From assembly GCA_036897485.1 (NCBI GenBank), contig JAYMTF010000161.1, forward strand, positions 1 through 48,313: DNA of 48,313 nucleotides. Direction: 5' to 3'. The notes beneath the pieces were generated by a model that did not search any database, was not told where the DNA came from, and saw nothing but the letters and a program-made list of their open reading frames with translations. Each line of letters opens with the position of its first letter. Position 1 is the first letter of the stretch. Both the position numbers and the translations under genes were made by a program. The stretch comes from Pelargonium nanum. Taxonomy: Eukaryota > Streptophyta > Magnoliopsida > Geraniales > Geraniaceae. This document shows, piece after piece, positions 21,001 through 35,095 of this stretch.

Positions 21001-23073
21001 TAAAGTAAGTTTTACTCCTTTCTATGTAATTTGCATTATTTTGATGTACCGGTTTTGTGCTCTACTGTGGTAGCTGTCTATTTTCTTAAGTTCATTTGTT
21101 TTGTTTTTGTCATTAGTTCTATGGCCCCTTTCTCATTACTTCATGGAATTTGGTGTTTACAATGTCTTTCGTATGCGTTTTGGTACTGTTACTTATCACA
21201 TTAGTATTAGAGATCTTGAATCCTTGATATTTGTCATCTAGATGCTATGAAGCACCAACACTTGAATTGGATGAGATACTCTCTCGACACTTGTAATCTG
21301 CCATGCTCCAACACCCCAACACAGTATCCTATTTTTGTGATATCATTGTAATCACATGATTTTTTATTTAATTGTTCGTGAGACATTATTTATGTTTATT
21401 TAGTTTGAACATATTAATTTTAATTTGACAACTATCAAGTTTGATTTCAATACAATTTTAAACCATACTTACATACATATAATTTGCTCTATAATATATA
21501 TACATTTAATTTAAAAATTAACATGTTGTAACGTATCGTGTTGTATATTTTTTTTAAATGGCGAATTGTGTGTCCGAATCGTGTCGCGTGTCGGTATTGG
21601 TGCAGCATAGCCTAGAGGTTTTGGTGAATTGAGAATGTCTAGAGAAATGAAAATAAACTGATATGGTGGTGGATATTAAAGATGTAAATTGTGACGCGTT
21701 CTTATGTTTTTTCAGTCCTGTTAGTTTCAGATGTTTTTTTGTGGTCCTATTAGTTTGTATTTAGTCATTTGGTCCTATTGTACATTATGTAGTTACAAGA
21801 ACTATTTCGAATTTGTAGGAATGGTATCAGTGATGACATTGGTATCGAGCCGATGATGATGGAGGCATTGGACAAAGTTGAAAAGGAAATCAAGAAACCT
21901 CTCATGAGGAATGATGAGAAGGGAAAGGCAATGCTAAGAGCGGAGTTCGATAAGATTAACGCAAAGTAAGTGTGAAATCTCATTCTCATTCCTATTCTGA
22001 TAGTTTTAATTTAAACGCTACTTTTTTTTCATGAGGTCGCTTCATCAATACAAATGAGTGCCGGAAAAAAAGAGAGCATCTTTTTTCTTACTTGAAGGAT
22101 CAACCGACACCTTTATTTTGGTTTGTTTGTATTGCTTATAGTCGAAGATTTGATTGCTTCTAGTTTCCACGAAGCAATCCTCTGTATTTGTTGCCTAGTT
22201 AAGTATGGAAGTTCTTATAATGACAGCTACCTAGGGCTGACAAGTTGTGTCATGACCCGTGTAACGGCACAAGCTCAAGTAGGTTTGGGTTCCGCTTAAT
22301 CGGGTTTGTGTTGACTAACTCAACTTGCTTAATGGTCGGGGGTTAACCTGTTTAATTAAATGGGTCGCATAACCTGTTTATTAACTCACTCATTTAAGGA
22401 TACAATTGTAATTTTCTGAACATAATCGTGTAAGAAAAGTACCCACATAAATTAAATTGGTCAAATATATCGGGTAATGTTGAGTCACTCTCAGCCTATT
22501 TATTTAAATGTGTTGGGTCGGGTCGGGTAATCTTGAACCCAATAATTTAAACGTGTTGGCTGTGTTGGTTCGTGTCAACCTGCTCCTAAATCTGCTGTGT
22601 TTGTGTTGGTGGAATTAACTGTTTAATAATTGGGTCAGATTCAGTTGACCCATTTGATAGAATACTAAACTTTAAGACACGGACACGACTCGCAAACACG
22701 AATGGCCACCCGTGCAGCTACTCCCGGTCTATACAGTTTAAACTACCGAGTGTTCCCAGAATGACTTCCGTACCTTTCCGAATTTTCATACAATTAGTTG
22801 AGACGCTGAGCTTTCTTTTCTTTTTCTTATTTATTTCTTTTCTTTTTAACCAGGCTTGGAATAAAGAAGGAAGATCTCCCAAAATATGAAGAAGCAGCAG
22901 AACTTGCGGCTGCCAAAGCAAGTTTGGAGGAGGTTAAGAAGGAAGCTGTTGAAGCAATGGAAACTATGATGAAGCGTGAGGAATTCAAGGGTGTGGAGCC
23001 GGTGGATGTTAAGGAGTTGGACATACGGAACCTACTATGTGACACTGACACATCATCGTCATCTACAAAGTAG
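18035..23073 (+). CDS. MGP1: Mitochondrial ATP synthase 24-kDa subunit (FAd, MGP1)
   Basis: Plant-specific subunit of the mitochondrial F1Fo-ATP synthase, needed for pollen development in Arabidopsis. Exons 18035-18073, 19997-20129, 20547-20691, 20894-21004, 21819-21965 and 22854-23073 give 264 aa. The presequence MAMASRILSRSKQ is followed by a RSFAK cleavage-region motif typical of the family. The mature part is highly charged and helical, with the conserved KKEKITIAPEDPAAVKQY-type stretch, LDKVEKEIKKPLMRND and LGIKKEDLPKYEE. The protein ends with IRNLL plus an unusual Ser/Thr-rich tail CDTDTSSSSTK, where relatives stop soon after the IRN motif. The exon 2/3 junction is uncertain: the only in-frame acceptor (after GGTGAAG, 20546) is weak. 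An alternative donor at 20084 would remove 15 residues and align better with the family (KGD). Intron 1 (1.9 kb) is a tandem repeat array. Confidence 0.93.
18280..19180 (+). repeat. degenerate tandem array (about 150-240 bp units) in MGP1 intron 1
   Basis: At least five units begin with GCTGAGAAAATGAACGATT-like sequence (near 18280, 18421, 18593, 18836, 19018). Each continues with TGTTTGAGGCTCGGCTCAG, GAGCTAAATG and a CCTAGTTTTC / TTTCTGTTTGGTTGCTGAG tail. The same unit occurs twice in intron 1 of the divergent SCO1 gene. Confidence 0.85.
22232..22714. mobile_element. 483-bp hAT-like non-autonomous element in MGP1 intron 5
   Basis: Begins TAGGGCTGACAAGTTGTG and ends CACGAATGGCCACCCGTG, imperfect inverted ends. 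It is bracketed by cagctacc / cagctact (7 of 8), an 8-bp target duplication. The interior has GGGTTGGGTCGGGTCGG words; no open frame. Confidence 0.75.
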
Positions 23074-23458
23074 GTTTCGAGACAATTGCTCGGAATATGG
23101 AGAGTTGCTACCCTTTCCCTTGTTTTTTTCGGTAATAAAAAAGGGCTGGTGGATTTGAAAGAGCATTATTCTTCTTGATGTTTTCATTTTCTATGGAAAT
23201 ATGTTACTTTTTGGTATATTGACATTTTCATCAAGTTCTTGCTTGGTTGACCTTGACAGATGCTTGTGTCTCAAGTCTCTAATGTCATTCATAAAGTCCG
23301 ACCGTTGGTTCATTTAATGATGATGATGATGAACAAACTCAATTGTAGGGTTTATAACTTTGTTTGCAATGATAGAACATTTGAATTGGGTGATGTATGT
23401 CTTAAATATTGTACAAAAACGTTTGTACAAAACGACGTGTCAATTAATAGGATATAAC

Positions 23459-23860
23459 TAGGGTTGGCAAACACATAACATGATATAATCGTGTCATGAC
23501 ACGATTTGGGTGTTGTTACTCAATTTGCTTGATAATATAGTTGCGTTTGTGTTGAGCACATGCTACCTGTCTAATTTTTTCATTGACAAATTCAAATGTG
23601 TTAGTGTTGTGCCTGGGTTGAGTAACTTAAGCGGTATAATAATTGAGTCGTATTTGTGTCTAATCTGTGTAACTGGCCTAATATTTTGTTGACCCACCCA
23701 CTTAAGGGTAAAAATGTAACTTGTGTAAAAATTGACTAATAATTAAGCCAGTTAAATATATTGAGTTGTCTTGTAAGAATATCTATCTGTTTATTTATAT
23801 GTAATTATGAGCTAAATAATTTTAACATTATCTTAATGTGCTAACTTTGTGAATGGCTAA
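23459..23860. mobile_element. hAT-like element downstream of MGP1
   Basis: Starts TAGGGTTGGCAAACAC and has GTGTCATGACACGATTT and GTTGAG words; the right end (TGTGAATGGCTA) is degenerate and no clear target duplication is left. It is followed by a 22-base poly(A) run at about 23865-23886. The remaining 23074-24273 intergenic stretch between two converging genes shows no gene. Confidence 0.5.
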
Positions 23861-24273
23861 TAATCAAAAAAAAAAAAAAAAAAAAACTGTGAATCGCTCC
23901 TTTTCCATAGGAAGGTTGAAGGAGATTTAGCCAAAAAAATCTCCTTTTATTACAAAAGCAGTTAACGTTTGGTTGTGCAACAAGGCCTTGATTTGTAGGC
24001 ATCTTGCCTATAATTAAGTGAACATTTTGAAAAATATCTCAAGATAATTGATGTATAAAATTTGGAATCCTCATTTGTGATGTATAAAATTTGTAGAATC
24101 ATCAATTATAAAAACAGTTGCAAAATTTGTAGAATCATTAATCAAATCATTGCCTTGTTGGGGCCTTCTCATCAAAATTGAGCCATATCCTAATACAACA
24201 CAAAGTACTCAAATAATACAACTAACCATAGCATTAAAAAAAAAAAAATTACACCTCACATTTTCTCACTGCA

Positions 24274-27200
24274 TTAGGTCTTCCTCTTTTTGTTCGGCTT
24301 TGACTTGTGATCGCCTTTGCCTCGCTTCTTCTCGCTACTCTCTTTATGCTTCTTCCCGTGCTTTTCCGATTTTTCTTTGTTGGATTTCACGCTGATAAGA
24401 CCGCCTGCGAGTGCCTTCGTGTCGGTACTTTGTAGGGCTTTCTCGAAATCAGCATCTCGGTCCACAATGGCGTACTGCTGTAGCAACTCGGGATCCAACG
24501 AACCCTCCATCTGTGATTTCCTTCCGTCCTGCATAACAAACATATCAAGTAATTACAATGATTATATATATTCAATGATGCACGGACCTCTCGTCTTCTC
24601 AACGTACTAGTGTCCAATACAATCCGACACTTGGAAACTCGGACACTCTTCAAATACGTGTTGGATCCTATGATTTATTTTAGGTGTACTTCAATTTTTC
24701 AATTATGTTTTCAAGCTGGCACGTGTCACATCACCTATTTTTTTCAAAAAATGATTGAAAGTGTTGACACTCTAAAACACATAGAAGAGCACGACTTTTA
24801 TGCAAATGCAACTTAAATGCACTAATGTAACAAATATAATTATCAATTGTTATTGTTGAATGTATTCTTAGCGTATCAGGTATAAGTTCATAAAGTGTCC
24901 ATATCTGTGTCGTGTCCCGTATCTTGTACCCGTAACTATGCAACATAGTACATTATATATACATATATGATACATAAGAGGGAGAGAGAGATGTTAACCT
25001 GGACTTGCTTAGCCGCTTCATTAAGATCTTCGTCCACGGAGATCTTGTGAGGCTCCATCACAACCTGAAAGCAAAAATTTGCAATTATCAACGTGAAACA
25101 CTCACAAAATGAATGTTTTGAAAGGATGATTGTATTTACAGCGAACTGCAAATATATACTCTATACTAAGCTCCATTTACAAATAGTTCCCTTCCAAATT
25201 TTCACTTAAACAATGTGAAACATACGATGTGGTTTTGTATATGTACTTATGTAATTTGCCCTTACATTATGTGAGTGTATAGGTATGTAAGAAAACAACT
25301 ATCCTTGTAAGTGATGCAAAGAATGAGGAAATGGCAGTGCCCAAAATAAAATTGTGGCAGATAAATCCCTTAACTTATCTTTAAACGAGTGTTCTATTTT
25401 TCTTTATATTTGGGTCGATATAATCTTAACTAACTTACCTTTATTTTTCGCAAAAATAGAGAAGTACTTATTTCAACTTTATTTTTGGGACCTTCCAAAA
25501 AGTTCAGCGATCTCAACTTACATTTCTTAATCTTGGCATGGTTCGATTGATCTCCTCTGATGCGATACCGTTCAAGTATTTGTGAAACTTCGTCATTACT
25601 TTAATAAAAAGTGACAATATCTGTTGTCCTTCCAGCTTCATTTGTCCCTGTAAGACAAACAGTTCAAGACAAATTGATCATCGGATATGTTTCACTAGAA
25701 CATAGTTATAAACATATCCATCCGCCAGAGCTGGCAATTTGGAACCAAACCCGCAGGCACCCGACAAATGACCCAACGAACTTTTGGGTTGGGTTCATCA
25801 TGTAAACTTTCGGGCCGGGTCAGCCAAACCAGAGCTACTTTAGGATCGGGCTAGGGTTCAACAACACGACCCTGACTCGAACCCCGATTTGACGGCTCTA
25901 CCAGCCGCATACCAGCAACTAATACCTCTGTTTTTGAATAAGTGTCATTCTACGATTTTAATGTAACAATATACCAGGTGTGTGCTATGTTCAAGCTAAC
26001 AGAAAGTTCAGATGTGCCGTACCTCGACGTAAGAGATGTTTTGATTTTGCAAGCCAGTACATATCAGAACAGAAGCTTGAACATACGATAATGTAACTGG
26101 AAGCTTCTCCCGGAAATACAAATGCGAAAGAACTGGAACAAGGTCAAGAATCTGTACAAAGAATATATTTCATTTAGACAATCAAATGGTAGTAAAATAA
26201 AGCTTCACAATTTCTGTTCGGACCCGTTTCAAAAATGGTTCATTTTAATTGACAAGACGAGCATTTTCTTTATAAGACGTGCGTATAGGGTTCAAAAGAT
26301 GCAAGAGAGAACCAACAAATTTGTTGTGGCAACAATGCCAAGCATTGTCGTATATAGTATTGTGATTTAAAAATGAAAGGTCATTGGCGTGATTAACCAT
26401 AAAATTAAGCATGATGATAAAAGAGATTGAGATCTATTGTTGCTTTAATGTGATCTATTCGGTAGACTCACCAGGTGATAATTAGAAAGGTTATCGGTAT
26501 ATGATTTCAGCCGCTTCATATCATGTGGTGTTAAAACACCATCAAGCGACTTCAAAAATCCATCAAAGGTGGGCCCCAAGTCACTGAAGTTGATCTTCGG
26601 ATCCAAGATGCTGAAGGATAATAAGTAAGATGAGCATATTGAATTATGAATAAACTCAAGTGTAAATATTCGGAGCATACCTCATAGCAAGTTTATACTC
26701 CATTGTACGGAAAGTAGAACCCAAGAGTCGTGTGAACCTCTGCTTGAAATCTGGAGCAATAACAAACAAAAAATCAAGGTTTGAACCACTAGGGCAGAGT
26801 AGGAAATTCGTTTTTTTTTTTGGAGTTAGGGTTGAACCCAACCCGCAAGAGGTGTGGAAAATGTGTGGTAACCTGACCCAAAAAAGTAACCGGGTTCATT
26901 TTAAGCAACCCGAACCCAAAAAATGTGTTGGATTTTGGGTGCCCGCAGGTTCGGGTCCAAATTGTCAGCTCTACCCCAAGGTATGATAATAATAAAAAAA
27001 ATAACCAAGACAATTCTTAAATCACCTTGATAAAATGGACCAAAGAAGCCCCACTGATCCGCTCCGCTAAATTCAATATCATCATTATTCAATGGCTTTA
27101 TGACCATACACGTGTGCTCGCCAGTCACAGTACTCTGATCCAGTAAGAAAACACCAAGACACCAATTAATTAGCCAAGGCACTTTATAATACTCATACAA

Positions 27201-30200
27201 GACAGAAGATAAAAAAAATTAAAAATAATAATTTAAAAGCATCTTAACTGGAACGTGGCCAATATAAAATGGAGCGAATTTGTGTTTTCTCCAAAAGCGG
27301 AAGAGGTCCAAGGTAAGACCAAAGGAGACACCAAGGTAGTGGAGCTTCTCAGGTCGTCTTTCACGAAGATGTACCAGCAAATGCGGGAGATCAGTTCTGG
27401 GTTTTATAGTTTCTTCCAGCAGTGAAACCTGCAAATATAGAATATTAAAAGAATATAGAGGGAGAGAGAAACAGAGTCCATGCAAGCATAGCAATTCAAT
27501 GGCAAAACTAGTCATTTGCAGAATATAATGTACCAAAACAAACATCAGAAGGTGAAGTTACATCCACGGTACGATGGCCATTTTACTTCTAAATTTAGAG
27601 AACTGATAAGCCATATATGATTGCATTGCTTAAATTAATCACCATTGAGAAGTTTATTCGTAACATATAGATGACCAACACAAACAAGAAGAAAATTTTA
27701 AAATTGATGAACAATTCAAATTGTTTGACAGATACAAATGAAGAACAAAAACCAGCCAACTAGAACAAAAGAAATTATCACAGTGAATAAGCAAGAAAAT
27801 AAAAACATCAGAAGAAGAATGAAACCAAGTTTTCTGAAATGGACCTTCTCTGCAGCTTCGGTAACTCTGACAGGCGGAGCCTCCTCAACATCTTGAACAT
27901 CTACTTCAGATATAGGTGTCAACTGCCCTTCATAATACCTAAACACAACAGAACTCTAAATAATTCTTTCACAAGATTCTTAAAACGTGCACTACAACAT
28001 GAACCATAAAGCAAAAGAACTGTTTCAATTTAGATAAGTAAAAGAAAAAACTTCTTATAAATCCACAAGCTCTTCAACTTTCATTTCAACCAATAAGTTC
28101 TTCGAGAAAACGTTACTTTTTGTTTCCTAGTTCTCGAAATTCTGAGCAAAAATGCCACTTCTGGCAGATTACGGGATTAGGCAGAAAAGAGTATTCATTT
28201 CTAATAGTGAACGACAAGATCAGGAAAAGGGCAAGGATGTATTTACCTTGCTAACAGTTCAACTGCAACCGAACCATATCCAAGCTACAATAAAGAGAAT
28301 TGAAATATCTTAAAGTTTGATGTAAGAATTGGGTGAACAAATGAAACATGATAGGCATGGAAGTAAGACATACCCTCATGGCACCTGGATGGGTAGCAAT
28401 GCGCACTATGCGAGCCCCAGAGAGACTAGGGAAAACTGTATCCTGGAATTGCTCACAAAACTTCCATGGTATTTGGTCTCCAGATGGTTGATGACCTTCA
28501 CTTAAACTTCTCATTGCAGATTTACGAGAAATCTGTCCTTCAAGACTAACCTGTAATGATATGAGTTATTAAATGAATATAGTGTCTTGTAATTAAGCAT
28601 CTTCACAACGAGTTCTACGACTGCTATTCCTGTGGTAAATCTACCTACTCCAAGCAAAATCTATTCTCCTTTTCCATAATGTTCCCAAGGAAGGTGAGAT
28701 TAGATCACCAATAAACAATATCATGATTTGGTATAGCATGTTTTAATTTTAATCATATGAGGTTCGCCAAGTATCACCGCAGGATCAGATAGAGGGAAAA
28801 AAAAGAAGACTAACCTGGATTACACATAAAATATCTGGAAGTTGATTCTTTGACTCATCAACAGGACCTGAGTTCAATAGGATGTAAGTGCAAGACCATC
28901 TCACATAGACTAAGGCCAGTTAAATCAATTCAAGGAGAAAAATTGTACCAAGTAGCACAAATAGGTGGTGAGCTGGAGCATCAGCAATCAGTTGAAGATC
29001 ATTTGGGGAATTTTTGTAGTGTGAAGCAACATATAGAGCCATCATTCGCTGCAAGTAATCAAACATACAATGTTCAAAATTAAATCATAAAAAAAATCCA
29101 AATCATTAGAGTACAAAATTACCTGCAAAAATAACTCGCTATCCTTGTGATAAGAAAAAAGTGTGTCCCGGTTAACATAGTAGAGATCACACTCACTTGG
29201 TGGAGGTAACCTGATTCCAGAAAATGACATAACAAATACAAAAAATCAGTGGATGGAGTCGTTATTCCCGGGTCATCAACCTCAACATTTAAGTTCTAAC
29301 CTGCCAATGCTAGGGATGGATTTTGTGACATCCAAACAAAGTAAACCATGAAGCCAAGATTCGATTGGATCACCCGAAGAGTATCGAATAGGTTCACTCA
29401 GTTCAATCTTTTTGAAAAGGCGACCTATATTTAGAAGGAAAATGATAAATCAGAAAGATGACTAAATATATGATTTACATAGTCTAAGTACATAACAGCC
29501 AATGACCACAAACGATCTAGTATTCATCACTAGATATAGTAACTGCACATAGTAGATGGGTGTGGCTGTGTGCATGTGTGCTTTGAGAATAACTGGATCA
29601 ATCCAACAATGATGTGTTACACACATTATGGTGAAATCAACTCCATATTGAACAAGAAATTACAAAAGCCATGCTCATCCAAATAGATCTCCGCAATTTT
29701 CTTTTCATGACATGGATAGGTTGACCTTCCTAAGAATAGCTGTATATGTAAGGACCCGATTTAAACAAATTGCACAATCAAAATGCAGTTCGAAGGTCCT
29801 ATGCCTCGTATTTGATTATACAAATTGGGAAGTCCAAGCTAACAACTTGAGGCTTCCAGATTCAATAAAAGCTCTCACAAACTCAACTGGGAAGTATCAA
29901 GTCGGGTAGTCAGTATATAGCCAAGTGGGAAGCACCAAGGCAGGTAGGTAATCAAGTGTAGTCTTCACAAACCATACCTTTGAACAAACTTGAGAAATAC
30001 ACACAGCACGACATATCATCGAAGCCATAGGAGAAAACTACCTCTTTCATGTCATAATTAAAATTTACCTGAAACAGAGCCTTCTGCGCCACTACCAGGT
30101 ATCCGGCTTTGCTCTTCCAATTGTTGAATAAGCTTTAGAGATAAAGACCGACCAGTACCTTCATACCTTTAAGTAGGAAAAATATCAACAATTTAACTAC

Positions 30201-33200
30201 AAAAGATACATCTTACAAATTGGAAGACCATATTATTAATGCTTAAAGTTTCTTTTGTAATTGCAATAGGTTTCCACCTACAACAGACATAATTTGATAT
30301 TAATTTACCAAGGAAAATATCATACCCATTCACTGTAGATGAAAGGAAAACCAGATAAGGACCAAGCAAAGACTTCACAATTGGCAAAGGAATAGCTGCT
30401 GCTTCATCAACAACCAATAGTTCAACTTGGGAGAGCTTCTCATGTTCATGTGGTTGTATATACTGCATGTACAAATGAAAAAAAAAAATTTGAGATAAAG
30501 TATATAGACGAATAGTTAGAAGCTACACCACCTAAAACTGAACCAAGAATAACAGTGAGACATCTTGCTGTTTAAGGTTCATCAAGGCAAGAGTATGTAT
30601 AGACCATAACTGGGAAGTAAGACTTAAGAGCAAAGGTTTGCCACAAACGTCGTTAACAGTACATAATGTAAGTATTTAAAACTTTAGTTACAATCACAAC
30701 ATACTAATTCAAACAGAATTTATAAGCCATTTAAAAGAGATTAAAATTGGCAGGAAATACAAAGGGAGAATAAACTTACAAAAATAAATAATAGAGCAAA
30801 AACATGTTACATTAAGAATGCTTTAGAACTTTTTATTTTCCACCATATCAATTATTGCCAAAGAGATAAATCATACGAGTAGTCTTAGACTTAGAGTTGG
30901 AACATGGTAAAAGTATATAAACAAGTTTAGAAACCACTATGTGCAAGGGATCTAGAAGATTTTTATAATTTTTTGAGTTGACTGATAGACGTGTAAAATC
31001 TAGCACATCAACTGTTTGGTATAGTTACATGGAACCATTTTGAATTCTAGATAATTTGATCAAATCATTTATGAGGAAATCTGTTCAGAACTTGAAAAAC
31101 TCCAATGATGTACATTTTGATAAATACATTATGTAAAACAATTCTAGGAGACCAACACAATGCTTGTTCAATCAGGATAAATAATCAAATTATACAGGAG
31201 GAAATAAACGTTTACTAACCTGGACTGTTTGCCTGTGCTGCTTATAAATATTCACACGCACAGTTGCTTTTTTGAAGTCGGGATTGTTACTTTTTACCAC
31301 ATCATAGTCTATGTGTTCCTGTGAACAATTGACATGATTAAGGTTTACAAGAAAATAAGAAGTCAACTATAGATGAAACCATATAATGCAATCAACACTT
31401 CTGCATCCATACCTTGTATTCAAGAGCATCTAAACCCTTGACCACAAATTCAAACAGGGTTTTCAAATTCTCGGGGCTGGGTGAGGTAACAAAGATATTT
31501 GAATACCTATTTTAAACAATTCTTTGAATTAGAACTTGAGAAATTTCAAGGTAAGAAAACAAGACACAAAACAGAAAATTAAGCAGTTGTATGTTGTTCA
31601 AGCATATTACCCAGCAGCAACAGCTCCAGCAATTGCTAAACCAAGTGTAGCTGATTTCCCACGACCACGAGCAGCAAGCAACGCAACTGTGCTACGCAGT
31701 GTCTTATCCAAAATTGCATCAAGAAATGTAATTGCTGCTTTCCCCTACTCAAACAAGGTAAAACATATCCAAACCAGTGAACAGTTTTTAGCCCAATGTT
31801 TTCCATATTGATACAAATACCTAAGGACTTAACAATTCAGATAAAGACCCTTCACCTGATCCAATGTACAACACTTCTTAATCAAGGGACCAACAGGAAA
31901 ATCGTCATTTAGTTGCTCTTTCAAACTCTTTAGGTCTCTTTCAGCTTCTGAAAGCCCTTCAGAGTCCTTTAAACAATAAGGGGATAAGAAAAACAGTTAC
32001 ATACTTACATAGAGCTTCAATGGAACAAAAATAATTTGGTACATATACAGTTAGAATAGTTCAGTCATATGAAGCAATTAATCCCTGTAAAGAATTAAAT
32101 GCAATCCACGTGAAGTAATAAGGTAAAAACGCAACTTCACCAATTGCTCCACCGGGACAATACAATAGTACAATAAGGTCTCATTTGAATTTGTGGAATT
32201 ACAAGAATGTGTCTGCATTTAAGCTCTTAGTTTATATTTCTTTTATGTTTTTCCAAAAACTATTAATTTCATATTAGTAAAACCAAAAGGATATTCAAAA
32301 AGTATTCATGGAAGAAGATATGAAGTAATTAGATGCACTTATTCCAAATCCACAACCCCAAGGGGTTAAACTACCCAAGAAGCTAAGTGTTACCTCTTTA
32401 ACAGGAACTGGGGTTATGGATCTTATATGAGAGGAGATTGGCAATACATTCAACTCATCATCCATAACCACACAAGCTTTACATGATGCAATTGATAACA
32501 AGAAACGCTCATTGAAGCGTCCAGTAGCCTCTGAATGGGATTCGGTACGGAATCTATCGTGAACATCCTGAAAGAAAACAAGTGTGAGTTCTGTAGCAAT
32601 AATCTAAGAAGAAAATAAGCAAATATGTCAAAAGCATTAGAACTTAATTTGTTAGAGGACACAATTTGCAGAATGTGCCTATTTGTCGACTGACTAATAT
32701 AGATATCATTGTCTTTCTCATCAAATTTACCATAGAGCATAAAACCACTAAACATTTCAAAATCATTATTTGGGCAAAATATAATTAAGGAGACAATAGT
32801 ATAGTAGTAGCTTCATATTGATAAAAAAAAATGCATCAAAATAATGAGTTTCCAGCAACATGTGCTAGTGCAAATCTTTTAGATGTCAGGCTCTATCCCC
32901 TTCAGTTGATTTTAGGAGCAAGGATATGATTTTTACCATAACCATGGTGTACAGACTAGTCAATGAGGATAGAGAGCGAAGCAGCAATACAATCAGTCCA
33001 CCACCCTCCACAGTTTCTATTGTCCTGGCCAAGAGATTTGGTGTTAAAGCTTCAAAATCCTAATATAAAAAAAGTAGATATGTCAGAGGAAGAAAAACTA
33101 AGAAAGTCGCAAGCATCAATATGCTACAATTGGAGGATGCGGAGATACAATAAACTACAAGCAAAATAAGCAGCACAAAAATGACCAGCTACCTGCAGTA

Positions 33201-35095
33201 TGCACATGCCAAATGTGTTCCCGAGAATTCTTTCTGAATCCTTGTACAGGCAATACTTTAGTCCTCCACTTTCCACAAAAAGAGAAAATGGATCAACCTT
33301 CTCAGGATCTAGCAATCCCCTTTGCATTAATTTTTTAACCTGCTTTGCACGCTTTTGTTTGTGACTGCACAAAAAAAAAATCAACAACTTTCAAACAATT
33401 TCTTCTTTGTTCTCACTACAATATTATTTAGGCCTTTATCTAGTATGAAATTAATACAAAAAGGACACAACGGCAAAACACAGGTTAAAATTTGAACTTT
33501 GATTGTGTGGGGCATATTGCAACTCTGTTTTCATTTAAATTATATTCAGAATCTCTCGGAGAAGATTATGTGCTCCAGGGTTGATTAACTTATATTTAGT
33601 GTTATCTTATAAACAACTAATATCCTAGAAAATAATGGTCCTTTTCAGCCACCAAAAGGGATAATCTAATACAGAAATGCAACTTTCCCTAATATCTTGA
33701 AACACGTTTAAGTAAAAAACAGACTATGATGCTTCTCTATACACGTATATCACACTAGACAAACAATAGGAATGTAATCTAATTGAAGAAGATAAACATA
33801 CAAGTTCACTTCTTTTACATCAAGAGAGATTGAGTAGCATTAGCCATAAAGGTCAATACTTAAGAGTCTAGGGACTAAGAACACACTAATAAAAAGTGAC
33901 ATCCAAAAGTAAGTTCCTCAGATTCTGCTTATTACATCCTCCATCTGTCAAACAACTTTTGGTTGAACTAAAAACACAACGCTAATATAAAAAATAAAAT
34001 AAAAACATCTACAAATAAACACAAACACTAACAGGTCCGTAAATTAGTACTAACCTGCTAAGTTCGAGTTTATCCTTGTAGCACCATAAAACATTGGGCC
34101 TAGATTTGACCACTGCCTTGCTTAGCATGTAATGAAGATTCACAATCTGAAAAAATGCAACAAACATTAGAAAATGTTAGCATGTTCTATAATTCATAAC
34201 TAACCAAAAGCAACAAAATTCACAAGCCAGTTCATGAATCAAATCCACCTAACATAGCTAACAAGTAACAACAATGCAAAATGGCCTAAACATGCACATC
34301 TTAGCAAGTTCTAAAATTCATAACTAACCAAAGGCAAAGATAAGTACAAGCAAAATTATGAATCAAAGCCGCTAAACATCGAACAACGCCGCAAAAAGGC
34401 CTAAACAAGCATCCTCTGCTCTACTCCAAAACCCAATAAAAAATTCACAAGAAATATAGTTTGAAAAGAAAAACAGCACTAAAAATTCTGAAAATTGCAT
34501 CATTTCAATATATTTCTTTCGAAAATTCAACTTCTGCTCTCAATATTTCCACCGCACCAGCTCCAAGCTCATGACATTCCACTGAAAATTACTATTTTCT
34601 ACTCTTATAACACACTTTTAGCAACAATTTCCAGGAAACCAAAAAGAAAAATAGTTCAAAACAAACAGAACAGAACCATGAGATTTGAGTGCCTGAATTC
34701 TGCTATTCTACTTCTGAATGCGATGATGAATTCATGGACAGAGAAAAAGTAAGAAAGAAAAATCGAAAAAGCAACAAAACTCTGAAAGTAGTATAATTTC
34801 AACATATTCTTTCAAAAATTCAACTTCTGCTCTCTTCATCACCGCCGATTCAGTTTCGAGCTCAAAACTCTCAAATCAATATTACTATCATCCATGCTTA
34901 TACCACACACTTTTTCCAGCAATTTCTAGGAAACCAAACAGAAAATAGTTCAAAACAAACAGAGCGAAAACGATAGTGAGAGAAGATTGCCTGATCGCGA
35001 GACTTGTCACCGATGATAACGAACATGGAGCGATGGTGATTCTTGACGCCATTTTCGATGAGAGTTCTGATACGTTCGTCCACCTTCTTCCTCAT
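24274..35095 (-). CDS. NAT10: RNA cytidine acetyltransferase (NAT10/Kre33 homologue)
   Basis: Nucleolar enzyme making N4-acetylcytidine in 18S rRNA and tRNA. Twenty-six exons, 1028 aa, the normal length: 35095-34991, 34146-34055, 33364-33193, 33059-32937, 32567-32394, 31966-31856, 31744-31611, 31506-31413, 31318-31220, 30462-30326, 30166-30069, 29424-29301, 29210-29123, 29048-28949, 28867-28815, 28550-28374, 28284-28247, 27938-27845, 27428-27249, 27134-27026, 26750-26681, 26610-26472, 26151-26023, 25647-25522, 25064-24999, 24528-24274. Walker A is AARGRGKSA (about 283-291) and the DEAA box LVVDEAAAIP (about 385-394). The GNAT acetyl-CoA loop includes THPGAMRLGYGS (about 621-632). The C-terminus is a Lys-rich nucleolar tail ending KPNKKRKT. 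Intron 1 begins GC, not GT (CAG/GCAATC). The intron after EAAEK uses a poor GTCCAT donor. The gene is intact. Confidence 0.97.
25726..25900. mobile_element. 175-bp hAT-like element in NAT10
   Basis: CAGAGCTGGCAATTTGG at the left and ATTTGACGGCTCTA at the right are inverted ends. Flanking 8-mers ccatccgc / ccagccgc agree at 7 positions. The interior has CCGGGTCAG and GGGTTGGGTT words. It lies in the intron between exons 23 and 24. Confidence 0.8.
26818..26976. mobile_element. hAT-like element with GGGTT words in NAT10
   Basis: TTAGGGTTGAACCCAACCC near the left and AATTGTCAGCTCTACC at the right, with CGGGTTCGGGTCC-type interior. No target duplication could be matched. Confidence 0.5.
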
